From positions 34,388 through 84,452 of the forward strand of contig PMHH01000061.1 of NCBI GenBank assembly GCA_003156595.1: a stretch of 50,065 nucleotides of DNA. The letters are read 5' to 3'. The translations under genes were made by a program, and so were the position numbers. This stretch comes from Acidimicrobiaceae bacterium (GTDB taxonomy: Bacteria > Actinomycetota > Acidimicrobiia > Acidimicrobiales > Palsa-688). Below, piece after piece: positions 41,779 to 49,970 of this stretch (positions are counted from its first letter, which is position 1; each line of letters opens with the position of its first letter). The notes under the pieces are model-generated. The model saw only the letters and a program-made list of their open reading frames with translations, was not told the DNA's origin and made no database searches.

Positions 41779-42426
41779 ATGGCGCCCAGGAAGAGCAATA
41801 CGGCGACCGGCCCCCGCCAGAACCGCAAGCGGCTCTCGTCCCCCGAGCGCCGGGTCCAGATCGCTGACGCCGCCCGCCAGGCCTTCCTCGGGTCGGGACG
41901 CGATGGGGTATCCACCCACCAGATCGCCGAGGCTGCGGGAGTCAACGTGGCCTTGGTGTATCAGCACTTTCGTTCCAGCTCGGAGCTATTCGATGTTTCC
42001 GTCTTGCAGACCCTGGAAGCGCTGTTGGTCGCGCGGGTGGCTGAGATCGAGGAGATACTCAGGACGAAGGCGGGCGCTCGGGATCAGCTGATGACGCTGC
42101 ACCAGTCGATGCTCGAACTGGTCATCGAGGCCGGTCCGATGCTGGGCATGGCCTTGTTTACCGACCAGGACTCGGGGCGGGCCTTCTATCGAGACCGCCT
42201 AGAGCCGATCGTGCTGAGCTTCCTAGACCGCAGCATCAGCGCGTTACCTGGCTGGTCGGGCTACCCGGCGAGTTCGGCCGAGGTAGCCCGGATGATCCTT
42301 GGAATCGACCTCACCTTCGCGTTGCACGCGAACCTAGGCGGCGCCGACATCGACATTCCCCAGGTGGCCACCGAACTCGCCGACTTCATGCTCTTGGGCT
42401 GGCTCGAATCAGGGGCTCCGGCGTAA
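41779..42426 (+). CDS. TetR-family regulator
   Basis: 215 residues; basic N-terminus (MAPRKSNTATGPRQNRKR), HTH about 37-68 (THQIAEAAGVNVALVYQHF), ligand domain like that of the regulator at 21879. Divergent from AveC copy 5 across a 152-base region with a palindrome; likely controls it or the LLM/SDR unit downstream. Confidence 0.86.
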   Translation: MAPRKSNTATGPRQNRKRLSSPERRVQIADAARQAFLGSGRDGVSTHQIAEAAGVNVALVYQHFRSSSELFDVSVLQTLEALLVARVAEIEEILRTKAGARDQLMTLHQSMLELVIEAGPMLGMALFTDQDSGRAFYRDRLEPIVLSFLDRSISALPGWSGYPASSAEVARMILGIDLTFALHANLGGADIDIPQVATELADFMLLGWLESGAPA

Positions 42427-42463
42427 GAGAACAGACGAAGACCCAGGCCCCTCGTCCAGTTTT

Positions 42464-42505
42464 GTAAATAGTTACTTGACTGACCTGGGGCGCCTCCCAT
42501 AGCAT
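42464..42505 (+). promoter_or_regulatory. GTAA-N4-TTAC operator and promoter of the LLM/SDR operon
   Basis: GTAAATAGTTAC (42464-42475) abuts TTGACT (42476-42481), 18 bases, TAGCAT (42500-42505). Leader about 36 bases with GGGAGG seven bases before the ATG. It matches the 15536-15577 promoter base for base across operator and most of the -35. Confidence 0.68.
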
Positions 42506-42547
42506 GGCTCCGGATCGCTCACGAGGAGCTCGTAGGGAGGTGGCGCC

Positions 42548-43606
42548 ATGAAGTTTGGTCTCATGCAACTGGTGTCCGGCGGAGGCGGACGAACCGAGTC
42601 CGAGGTGTACCGCGACAATCTGGAGATCGCCTGCATGGCGGAGGATCTCGGCTTCGATTCGCTGTGGGTGGCCGAGCACCACTTCACCGACTATGGGCTC
42701 GTGGCCAACATCATGCAATACCTGACGGCCGTCGCCGTCAAGACGGAGCGCATCCGTCTCGGCGCCGCTGTCGTGGTGACCCCTCTCCACAATCCGATCC
42801 GGATTGCCGAAGAGGCGTCTTTCCTTGACGTGATCAGCAATGGACGGCTCGATTTGGGGGTCGGCCGGGGCTACCAGCCGAGGGAGTTCGCCGCCTTTGG
42901 CCAGTCGATGGACGAGTCTCGAGGGCGATTCGACGAGAGCATCGCCTTCCTGCGCAAGGCGTGGGAGTCGGTGGAACCGTTCGACTGGGACGGTGAGTTC
43001 TTCTCCGGACAGCAGATCGCGATCCTTCCCCGACCGATCCAGAACCCTCACCCTCCGCTGTGGCTGGCATGCGTCAGCCCGACCACCTTCGACATGGGCG
43101 GCGAGAAGGGTTGGCGGATCATGACCTCTCCGAACTTCACACCGCTCAATATCGTGAAGGACAACTTCGCCAGGTATTCGGTGGCCCTCACCGCGAACGG
43201 CTACGACCCCGCGAATTTCAATTTCCCGATCATGCAGCAGGTGTACGTCGGTGAGACCGATGAGGCTGCCTATGACGAGCCGCAAGAGTCCTGCATGGCC
43301 TACTTCCAGAAGCTGGGCTCGCTGCTACCGCAGGAGGTCAAAGGCGAGGCGTCCGGCGGGCAGAGCTACGAGCAGTTTAGGAAAACCAAGCGGAAGATGT
43401 CCGATCTCCGCTACGACTATCTCTTCGAGAACGGCGTGACCTTCGGATCCACCAAGCGGGTCATCGAACGACTCCAATTCCTGCAGGAGGAGGTCAACCT
43501 CGACTACTTCCTGGGCTGGTTCAACTTCGGAACCATGCCACAAGCCATGGCCAAGGCCTCACTGCAGCGGTTTGCCGAAGAGGTCATGCCGATCTTCGTG
43601 GACTGA
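42548..43606 (+). CDS. LLM-class flavin-dependent oxidoreductase (bacterial luciferase-like)
   Basis: 352-residue luciferase-like monooxygenase. LWVAEHHFTDYG, RIRLGAAVVVTPLHNPIRIAEE (first 20 residues shown in part), LDLGVGRGYQPREF and the C-terminal FGTMP helix are LuxA-type. It probably uses FMNH2 or F420H2 and oxygen; a Baeyer-Villiger or hydroxylation step is possible. Strong ribosome site GGGAGG. Followed by an SDR after 53 bases. Confidence 0.87.
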   Translation: MKFGLMQLVSGGGGRTESEVYRDNLEIACMAEDLGFDSLWVAEHHFTDYGLVANIMQYLTAVAVKTERIRLGAAVVVTPLHNPIRIAEEASFLDVISNGRLDLGVGRGYQPREFAAFGQSMDESRGRFDESIAFLRKAWESVEPFDWDGEFFSGQQIAILPRPIQNPHPPLWLACVSPTTFDMGGEKGWRIMTSPNFTPLNIVKDNFARYSVALTANGYDPANFNFPIMQQVYVGETDEAAYDEPQESCMAYFQKLGSLLPQEVKGEASGGQSYEQFRKTKRKMSDLRYDYLFENGVTFGSTKRVIERLQFLQEEVNLDYFLGWFNFGTMPQAMAKASLQRFAEEVMPIFVD

Positions 43607-43659
43607 TGTCCACAACCAGTACTTCCTGAAAACTCGAGACGAAATGAGAGATAGCGATC

Positions 43660-44562
43660 GTGAGCAGCATCTCGTTTGATGAGCAGGTAGCCATCGTGAC
43701 CGGCGCCGGAGGGGGGCTAGGGAAAACCTATGCCCTCGAGCTGGCTCGGCGCGGCGCCAAGGTGGTCGTCAACGATCTGGGTGGCGGCATGGATGGCACC
43801 GGATCGGGATCAGCGCCGGCCGATGCCACCGTGTCCGAGATTGCGTCGCTCGGCGGCGAGGCCATCGCCAACACCGATTCGGTCGCCAGCCGAGAGGGCG
43901 GGGCGGCCATCGTCAAGAGCGCTCTCGACGCCTTCGGCCGAGTCGACATCCTGATCAACAATGCCGGCATTCTCCGCGACAAGTCCTTCCTCAACGTGAC
44001 CCCGGAGGATTTCGACGCCGTCCTCGACGTGCATCTCCGAGGTGCGTTCCACGTCACTCAAGCCGCGTTCGGTCACATGAAGGGACAAGGCTACGGGCGT
44101 ATCCTGTTCACGACGTCAGGGTCGGGCCTCTTTGGCAACTTTGGACAGGTCAATTACTCGGCGGCGAAGATGGGATTGGTGGGACTGTGCAATACGGTTG
44201 CCATCGAGGGAGCGAAGTCCGGAATTCTGGCTAACTGCATCGCGCCGATTGCCCGGACCCGGATGACCGAGGAGCTGCTCGGACCCATGGCGAGCAAGCT
44301 CGACGCTGCCCATATCACCCCCTTGGCCCTCTTCCTCGTGTCGCGGGAGTGCACCCTGACCCACGAGATCTTCACCGCCGCCGCCGGCTGGTACGCCAGG
44401 GTGCCGGTGGTGGTCACGCCTGGGTGGTACGTGGGCACGGACCAGATGGCCACGGTGGAGGACATCCACGACAACCTGGGTGAGATCAGATCTGAGGATG
44501 GCTACTTCGTGCCCGTCAACGCGGACGGCGCCCTGGCGGTGGTGGCCAAGTACCTGCAGTGA
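43660..44562 (+). CDS. Short-chain dehydrogenase/reductase, 17beta-HSD4 / MFE-2 type
   Basis: 300-residue SDR, paralogue of the one at 13088. TGAGGGLGK nucleotide loop, VVNDLGGGMDGTG insertion, NNAG, catalytic Ser in TTSGSGL and YSAAK. Likely oxidises a 3-hydroxyacyl-CoA. GTG start preceded by a weak site. Cotranscribed with the LLM gene. Confidence 0.88.
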   Translation: MSSISFDEQVAIVTGAGGGLGKTYALELARRGAKVVVNDLGGGMDGTGSGSAPADATVSEIASLGGEAIANTDSVASREGGAAIVKSALDAFGRVDILINNAGILRDKSFLNVTPEDFDAVLDVHLRGAFHVTQAAFGHMKGQGYGRILFTTSGSGLFGNFGQVNYSAAKMGLVGLCNTVAIEGAKSGILANCIAPIARTRMTEELLGPMASKLDAAHITPLALFLVSRECTLTHEIFTAAAGWYARVPVVVTPGWYVGTDQMATVEDIHDNLGEIRSEDGYFVPVNADGALAVVAKYLQ

Positions 44563-44623
44563 GGCCTGGAGTCGTGGTCGGCTTCCACGCGATACCAGAT
44601 GCGACCGAGTACCATATACAACT

Positions 44624-45217
44624 GTGGTCGAGGTTGCGTCCCTGCGGGAGCGTAAGAAGGAGCAGACACGAGTCGAGCTCACGCGCGCCGCGGTAAAGCT
44701 CTTCCGTGAGCGGGGCTTCGAGAACACGACCGTCGACGACATCGTTGACGCTGCCGACTACTCACGAAGCACGTTCTTCCGCTATTTCGGGAGCAAAGAG
44801 GATGTCGTGTTCGGGGAGATCCCTGAGCGTATGACGGCCCTGCCAGCGCTTCTGCGCGGCATCGACGCGGGCGGTGATCCTTGGTTGGGGGCGCGCAAAG
44901 CAGTCACTGGGGAAATCCCTCACTTCGCCGATGCTCAGGATCTAGACGAGGCTGTCGCCCTGTGGTTCAGCGAGCCTGCCCTGCAGAGACGCTACGCCGA
45001 GATCAACCTGCAATGCGAGCAGATGATGGCCAGTTACTTCGGCGCCGTCTGGGGAGTAGATCCCGAAGTGAGCGTCGAGTGCCAGGTCGCGGCCGCGGCA
45101 GCCATCGGGGTGGCTCGGGCCGCACTGAGGGTTTACCGATCGGACCGGGCCGGAGTGATAGAAGCATTGGAGCGGGGATTCGATCTCCTCGAGGGGGAAA
45201 TCAAGTTCCGCTCATAG
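44624..45217 (+). CDS. TetR-family regulator
   Basis: 197 residues from GTG 44624 (VVEVASLRERKKEQTRVEL). HTH about 28-58 (VDDIVDAADYSRSTFFRYFGSKEDVV). An AT-rich CATATACAAC immediately upstream looks like a -10 and would give a leaderless transcript. The frame continues upstream over the SDR end but without a start site. Convergent with the P450 (6-base overlap). Confidence 0.84.
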   Translation: MVEVASLRERKKEQTRVELTRAAVKLFRERGFENTTVDDIVDAADYSRSTFFRYFGSKEDVVFGEIPERMTALPALLRGIDAGGDPWLGARKAVTGEIPHFADAQDLDEAVALWFSEPALQRRYAEINLQCEQMMASYFGAVWGVDPEVSVECQVAAAAAIGVARAALRVYRSDRAGVIEALERGFDLLEGEIKFRS

Positions 45218-46438
45218 CGACGCCGTATGCCTCGGAGCCTGTGGGCTGAAGCGGGCGGGGAGGTGGTGCAAGCCGTATACCGAACTGGCGTCGGCGAATC
45301 GGTATTGGGCCGGATCGTCGGTGAGCTCGTAATCGGGAAGTCGCTCCAGCACGGTTTCGAGCATGATTCGGAACATGGTCCGGCCCAAGTTGGATCCCAG
45401 GCAGCGGTGCAGGCCGACACCGAAGGCGACATGGCGGTTACCGGTCCGGTCCAGACGAAGTTCGTCCGGCTCCGGGAACTGCTCGGGATCCCGGTCTGCC
45501 GCGGCCCAAACCAACAGAGCCCGATCCCCCTGCTTCAAATGTTGACCGCACATCTCCGTGTCGTGGGCCAGGGTCCGGGCCAAGGCTTGGACCGGGGAGT
45601 CGAGGCGGAGGAACTCTTCGATCCCGTCGTCGAGAAGGCTGGCGTCGGCGAGCAACTGGTCTCGGATCTCCGGATGGGCCTGGATGCGGACCAGAGCATT
45701 GCCGAGTGCGCTGGTAGTCGTATCGAGACCGCCGAAGAGCAGCAGGAGGATGTAATCAATGGCGATCTCCTCGTCGAGGGGTTCGCCGTCGAGGGTTGCG
45801 GTGAGGAGCACACTGACGAGATCGTCGCCCAGGCCTTCCTCCTTTCGTTTGGCGATGTTGCCTTTGATCTCCTCGTAGAGCGCAAAAGCAGCAGTGAAGG
45901 CTCCGTCGGGGTCGCTGGTCACCCCGTGTACCACGGTGTGTATCAAGTCCACGAACTCGGCCCAGCGGTGCTCCTCGTACCCGAGCATTCTGAGGACTGT
46001 GCGGGCCGGCAGCGGTTGAGCGAAGTCGACTATGAAGTCGCATTCCCCCTTGGCTACGAACGCGTCCACCAACTCGTTGGCCAACTCCCGAATGGTGGGT
46101 TCGAGCCGTTGGACGGCGGCTGGCGAGAAGTGATGGTGCAGGATGGCCCGAAGCTTTTGGGTCATCGGGGCGTCGGTCTCTAGCGGGATCTGAGGGCGAA
46201 TCGGGTAATCGGGTATGCCAACGCCGGGCGGACTGGACAAGAAGGTGGCGTCGTCTCGGGACGCGTTCCAGACTGCTTGATAGCCGAGGAACACCCAGAA
46301 CCCCTGGTAGGCGTCGCTCCACACGATCGGGCACTGATCTCGCATGCTCTTGTAGTGCGGATACGGATCGACGGCTATGTCCGAGCTGTGGTGGTCGAAG
46401 CTGGTGTTCACTTTGCGGGTATCGCCCACCGCACTCAT
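45212..46438 (-). CDS. Cytochrome P450
   Basis: 408-residue P450, close paralogue of 38656: GGLDTTTS, EEFLRL, FGVGLHRCLG (Cys346). Its start overlaps the ferredoxin stop by 4 bases. With its ferredoxin it forms a class I P450 system lacking only the reductase. Transcribed from the promoter at 46707-46735, back-to-back with an amidohydrolase. Confidence 0.93.
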   Translation of the reverse strand: MSAVGDTRKVNTSFDHHSSDIAVDPYPHYKSMRDQCPIVWSDAYQGFWVFLGYQAVWNASRDDATFLSSPPGVGIPDYPIRPQIPLETDAPMTQKLRAILHHHFSPAAVQRLEPTIRELANELVDAFVAKGECDFIVDFAQPLPARTVLRMLGYEEHRWAEFVDLIHTVVHGVTSDPDGAFTAAFALYEEIKGNIAKRKEEGLGDDLVSVLLTATLDGEPLDEEIAIDYILLLLFGGLDTTTSALGNALVRIQAHPEIRDQLLADASLLDDGIEEFLRLDSPVQALARTLAHDTEMCGQHLKQGDRALLVWAAADRDPEQFPEPDELRLDRTGNRHVAFGVGLHRCLGSNLGRTMFRIMLETVLERLPDYELTDDPAQYRFADASSVYGLHHLPARFSPQAPRHTASL

Positions 46439-46650
46439 TCCGCACCTTCGTCGGCATCGAAGATCGATATGGCCTGTTCCGGGCAGGCTTGCACGGCGGC
46501 CAGCGCGCGGGCCGCCGGAATCCCGGTCAACTCAGACGGTGGGCGGGCCACCGCCCGATCGGCTTCCTCGTCGAAATCGAAGATCTCAGATGCAATGGTG
46601 AGACACCGGGCGTGGCCCTGACACCGCTGTGTGTCTACTTCGACCTTCAC
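46435..46650 (-). CDS. [3Fe-4S] ferredoxin, P450 partner
   Basis: 71-residue ferredoxin with C-x2-H-x2-C (Cys10, His13, Cys16) and Cys56-Pro, the single-cluster pattern with histidine instead of the second cysteine that is common beside actinobacterial P450s. It supplies electrons to the P450 at 45212, with which it overlaps. GTG start. Confidence 0.9.
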   Translation of the reverse strand: MKVEVDTQRCQGHARCLTIASEIFDFDEEADRAVARPPSELTGIPAARALAAVQACPEQAISIFDADEGAE

Positions 46651-46681
46651 CCCGCTATCCCAGTGGGGACAGGGGATGTCC

Positions 46682-46744
46682 TTGACAGTGGGCGCCGCAT
46701 GTGGCCATGATAAGAAAGAAGGAATCCAATGTCAATCGGATTCC
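46682..46744. promoter_or_regulatory. Overlapping opposed promoters with GGAATCC palindrome
   Basis: Minus: TTGACA (46730-46735), 17 bases, TATCAT (46707-46712), serving ferredoxin/P450. Plus: TTGACA (46682-46687), 18 bases, CATGAT (46706-46711), serving the amidohydrolase. The two -10 boxes occupy the same bases, so polymerase can use only one at a time. GGAATCC (46721-46727) and GGATTCC (46738-46744) form an inverted repeat over the minus -35; GGAATCC recurs at about 46771. Confidence 0.65.
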
Positions 46745-46823
46745 AATCTCACTCTGCCGTGGGGGGCCGAGGAATCCAGGGTCGTCCGGCCCTTCGAACA
46801 GCGGGACGTGAGGAGGAGGGATC

Positions 46824-48224
46824 GTGTACGAGATCTTCAGCGTGGATGATCACATCATCGAGCCGGCGGACGTATGGAGCTCCCGTGTTCCGGCGAAGTT
46901 CCGTGATGCCGCACCGCGGGTAGTCGAGGAGGACGGTCGCGAGTTTTGGGTGTACGAGGATCAGCGGATCCTCACCATGGGGCTCAACGCCGTCGCCGGA
47001 AAGCCGAGGGAGGAGTGGAACCTCGAGCCGACCAGGTTTACCGACATGATCCCAGGCTGTTACGACCCCAAAGAACGGTCGCTCGACATGCTCTCACAAG
47101 GGGTTCTGGCCAGCGTCAACTTCCCGACCCTTCCTCGTTTCGGAGGAATGTTGTTCAACTCGTTCAAAGACAAGGAGCTGGCCGACCACTGCGTGAGGGC
47201 TTGGAACGACTTCATTCTGGAGGAGTGGTGCCCAGGTGGACCCCCAGGCCTTTTCGTGCCGATGATCATCTGCCAGGTCTGGGACCCTGTCTTGGCCGCC
47301 GCCGAGGTCAGGCGCGGAGCCGACAAGGGCGCGCGGGCGCTGTGTTTCGTCGAGAACCCGGTGCCCGACGGGTTGCCCGGCTTCCATACCGATCACTGGG
47401 ATCAGCTGTGGGACGCGGTCCAGGAGACAGAGATGCCGGTCTGTCTGCACATCGGCTCGAGCGGATATATACCGATGCCGGATCCCAGTGCACCGCTTTC
47501 CAGCACCATCACCCTGGCGAACGTGGGCGGAATCTTGTCGATTGTCAACTTGCTGTTGAGCCCGGTGTGCTACAAGTTCCCCGACATCAAGATCGTGTTT
47601 TCCGAGGCGGGCATCGGATGGATCCCCGCCGTCTTGGAGCGGGCCGACCGCCAGCTCGACCGGCATCAATACTGGTCCGGTCGCCAAGGGGCTTTGACAC
47701 CTACGGAGATCTTCCGGCGCAACATGTACGTGTGCATGGTCGAGGAGCCCATCGGCCTCACCTTCCATGGCATCATCGGCGCTGATCGGATCCTGGCGGA
47801 GACCGACTATCCCCACTCCGACAGCCTGTACCCCCGGGTGCAGGAGTCCTACCAGCAGGTGTTCGACGGCATTCCCGAGGACGTGGTTACCGCGGTCAGC
47901 CACGGCAACGCGGAGAAGCTGTTCCGGTGGGAGATGGCTGATCCTGCCTTGCTCACCTCGCCGGAGGTCGCGGAATGGAGGGCGACGCTGGACAGCGATC
48001 CCTACGCGGCCAAACAGCGCCGTCACGCGAACGGCGCGGTGGAGCGCGAAGCCGCGCCGGACCGAGTATCGGATGGCAGGTGCGGACATCTGGTCCTGAG
48101 CGGCAGCAACTACGGTCGATGCGACAAGCCGGTAGGCGATGACGGCATCTGTGAGGACGGTCATCACACCGGACCGACTGCCGACGCCGTACCCGCGACG
48201 AGCTGGGTAGAGGCTGCTAACTAA
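46824..48224 (+). CDS. Amidohydrolase-2 family hydrolase with C-terminal Cys/His extension
   Basis: 466-residue ACMSD-like hydrolase. Metal motifs FSVDDHIIEPADVW, CLHIGSSG and AETDYPHSDSLYP. About 70 residues longer than its relatives: the tail carries RCGHLVLSGSNYGRCDKP followed by GICEDGHHTG, i.e. a C/H-rich element (Cys-x-His, Cys, Cys, His-His) that could bind zinc. GTG 46824 with GGAGGAGGG in front. Stop lies within the operator of the following gene. Confidence 0.88.
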   Translation: MYEIFSVDDHIIEPADVWSSRVPAKFRDAAPRVVEEDGREFWVYEDQRILTMGLNAVAGKPREEWNLEPTRFTDMIPGCYDPKERSLDMLSQGVLASVNFPTLPRFGGMLFNSFKDKELADHCVRAWNDFILEEWCPGGPPGLFVPMIICQVWDPVLAAAEVRRGADKGARALCFVENPVPDGLPGFHTDHWDQLWDAVQETEMPVCLHIGSSGYIPMPDPSAPLSSTITLANVGGILSIVNLLLSPVCYKFPDIKIVFSEAGIGWIPAVLERADRQLDRHQYWSGRQGALTPTEIFRRNMYVCMVEEPIGLTFHGIIGADRILAETDYPHSDSLYPRVQESYQQVFDGIPEDVVTAVSHGNAEKLFRWEMADPALLTSPEVAEWRATLDSDPYAAKQRRHANGAVEREAAPDRVSDGRCGHLVLSGSNYGRCDKPVGDDGICEDGHHTGPTADAVPATSWVEAAN

Positions 48225-48261
48225 CATGTTACTTGCCTCGCCTCCGAAAGGGCGGTATCTT
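48221..48261 (+). promoter_or_regulatory. GTAA-N4-TTAC operator and promoter of the binding-protein gene
   Basis: CTAACATGTTAC (48221-48232, one mismatch) abuts TTGCCT (48233-48238), 17 bases, TATCTT (48256-48261). It overlaps the amidohydrolase stop codon. Confidence 0.6.
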
Positions 48262-48324
48262 GAAGAAAGCCGGAAGGACAACGTCCATTCGGCGTCGTAT
48301 GTTGGTACAAGGAGGATCTCGGTG

Positions 48325-49911
48325 ATGCCCAGATCCCAGTCTGGGGGAGGGAATATGCGCAGGGTGGCCGCCGTGGTGACCTGCTTTGCTTTGGTGGCCT
48401 TCCTCAGTGCGTGCGGAAACCGCCTGCCGCAGAGCCAGATCGAAGCCGCCGCCTCCGGCAGCTCGGGGGCGTCCAGTGCCGGTTCGCAATCCACTGGGGC
48501 TGCCGCGAGCGGGTCCACGGGCGGATCGAGCACGGGCATTACAGGCGGCAGTACGACCGGCTCCGGATCAGGTGCCGTCACTTCGGGCGGAGCGGGTTCC
48601 AGCGGGACCGGGGCTGGATCTACCGGTGCCGCGGCGAGCGTGGGCAGCGGCACAGCGAGCACGGGATCGTCGGGGGCCACCAGTTCGTCGGGCAGCTCCA
48701 AGTCGGGAAGCGGCTCGTCGTCAGGGAGCGGGACCGCCGGGAGTAGCGGCAGCAGCGGCAGCAGCGGTAGCTCCTCGGGCGCGTCGTCTGGAAGTAGCGG
48801 TTCGACCGCTACCTCGGGGTCGACCGTGGTGTTGGGCAACGTGGGCGATTACAGCGGAGTACTCGGCGCCTTGTTTGGCCCGGCCGTTCCCGCGCTGGAA
48901 GTATGGGCCAAGTACACCAACGCCCACGGTGGGCTCAATGGGCACCCGGTGCAGGTCGTGATCGGGGATACGGGTGGTGACCCCTCGACCAATCAGACCG
49001 ACGTCGAACAGATGTACGAGCAGGATCACATGCTTGCCATGGTCGGCAACATGGACGTGCTCGACTACACCGGATCCGAGCAGTACCTCCTCTCCAATCA
49101 CATCCCGGCTGTCGGCAGCGACATGGCGGGGCCGGAATACTTCTCCGCCCCCAACTTCTTCCCGGAAGGCTCGGAGATGGATGCCCTGGGTGAGGTCGGG
49201 ATTCCGGCCGCCATCCGGGAGGGAAAGAAGAATGTCGGAGCGGTCTACTGCGTAGAGACGCCCCTCTGCCAGGGCGAGATAACACCCCTACTGGGCTCGA
49301 ACGGAAGCGTGGCCCAAGCCGGCGGCAAGATGGTCTACGAGGCGGCAGCCAGTCTCACCTCGCCGTCGTTTACTTCTCAGTGTCTCGGCGCGCAGTCAGC
49401 TGGAGTGCAGGTGTTGGAGATGGTGCTGGACGCCGGGAGCATCCAGCGTTTGGCGCAGGACTGCGCAGCGCAGGGTTACAACCCGCTCTACGAAACGGTC
49501 AGTGTGGGAGCCATCCCGAGTCTCGACCAGGTTCCACAGCTCAACGGGCTGATCCTGCCCACCACCACCTTCCCCTTTCTTGACGACTCCAACCCCGCAA
49601 CGCAGGCGTTCCAGACTGCCATGAAAGAATATTCACCGAGCAGCCCGGTGGGTCCGGCCGCTTCCATCCAATGGGCCTCCGGAGAGCTGGTGCTGGCGGG
49701 CTCGAAGGATTTGGGCGCCGACCCCACGGCGACTGAGTTGATAGCCGGTCTGGACACCCTCAAGGACACCACTCTCGGCGGATTGACGGTGCCACTGACA
49801 TTCAACGCCGGGAAGGACGCGACCGTGCCGAACTGTGTGTTCCTGCAAACGATAAAGAACGGCAGCTGGGTCGATACCAACGGTGACACGCCCGTATGCG
49901 TAAGCGGGTAG
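48325..49911 (+). CDS. Lipoprotein ABC-type substrate-binding protein (Peripla_BP_6 type)
   Basis: 528 residues. Lipoprotein signal MRR-VAAVVTCFALVAFLSAC with lipobox LSAC, cysteine 30 from this start. Then about 125 residues of almost pure Ser/Gly/Thr/Ala, then a type I periplasmic-binding domain (VVLGNVGDYSG ... GGLNGHPVQVVIGDTGGDP ... AGSKDLGADPTATELIAGLDTL) as in branched-chain amino-acid or aromatic/alicyclic-acid uptake systems. AAGGAGG at 48309-48315 fits GTG 48322 or ATG 48325; an alternative ATG at 48355 would give a shorter signal. Permease and ATPase genes are not in the window but may follow. Probably captures the pathway substrate outside the membrane. Confidence 0.85.
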   Translation: MPRSQSGGGNMRRVAAVVTCFALVAFLSACGNRLPQSQIEAAASGSSGASSAGSQSTGAAASGSTGGSSTGITGGSTTGSGSGAVTSGGAGSSGTGAGSTGAAASVGSGTASTGSSGATSSSGSSKSGSGSSSGSGTAGSSGSSGSSGSSSGASSGSSGSTATSGSTVVLGNVGDYSGVLGALFGPAVPALEVWAKYTNAHGGLNGHPVQVVIGDTGGDPSTNQTDVEQMYEQDHMLAMVGNMDVLDYTGSEQYLLSNHIPAVGSDMAGPEYFSAPNFFPEGSEMDALGEVGIPAAIREGKKNVGAVYCVETPLCQGEITPLLGSNGSVAQAGGKMVYEAAASLTSPSFTSQCLGAQSAGVQVLEMVLDAGSIQRLAQDCAAQGYNPLYETVSVGAIPSLDQVPQLNGLILPTTTFPFLDDSNPATQAFQTAMKEYSPSSPVGPAASIQWASGELVLAGSKDLGADPTATELIAGLDTLKDTTLGGLTVPLTFNAGKDATVPNCVFLQTIKNGSWVDTNGDTPVCVSG

Positions 49912-49970
49912 AAGGATCTCAGTAAGTGACTAAGTAAGCCAAAACACGTTGTGATCGGGGGGTTTCGAGG

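Noticed and set aside
48741-48780. CRISPR-like or satellite repeat
   Set aside because: Short AGCGGC repeats lie in frame within the Ser/Gly linker; they are coding low complexity without spacers.
47094-48839. 581-codon minus-strand frame with a Pro/Leu/Asp-rich N-terminus
   Set aside because: It is the complement of the Ser/Gly linker and the amidohydrolase; both have clear motifs on the plus strand.
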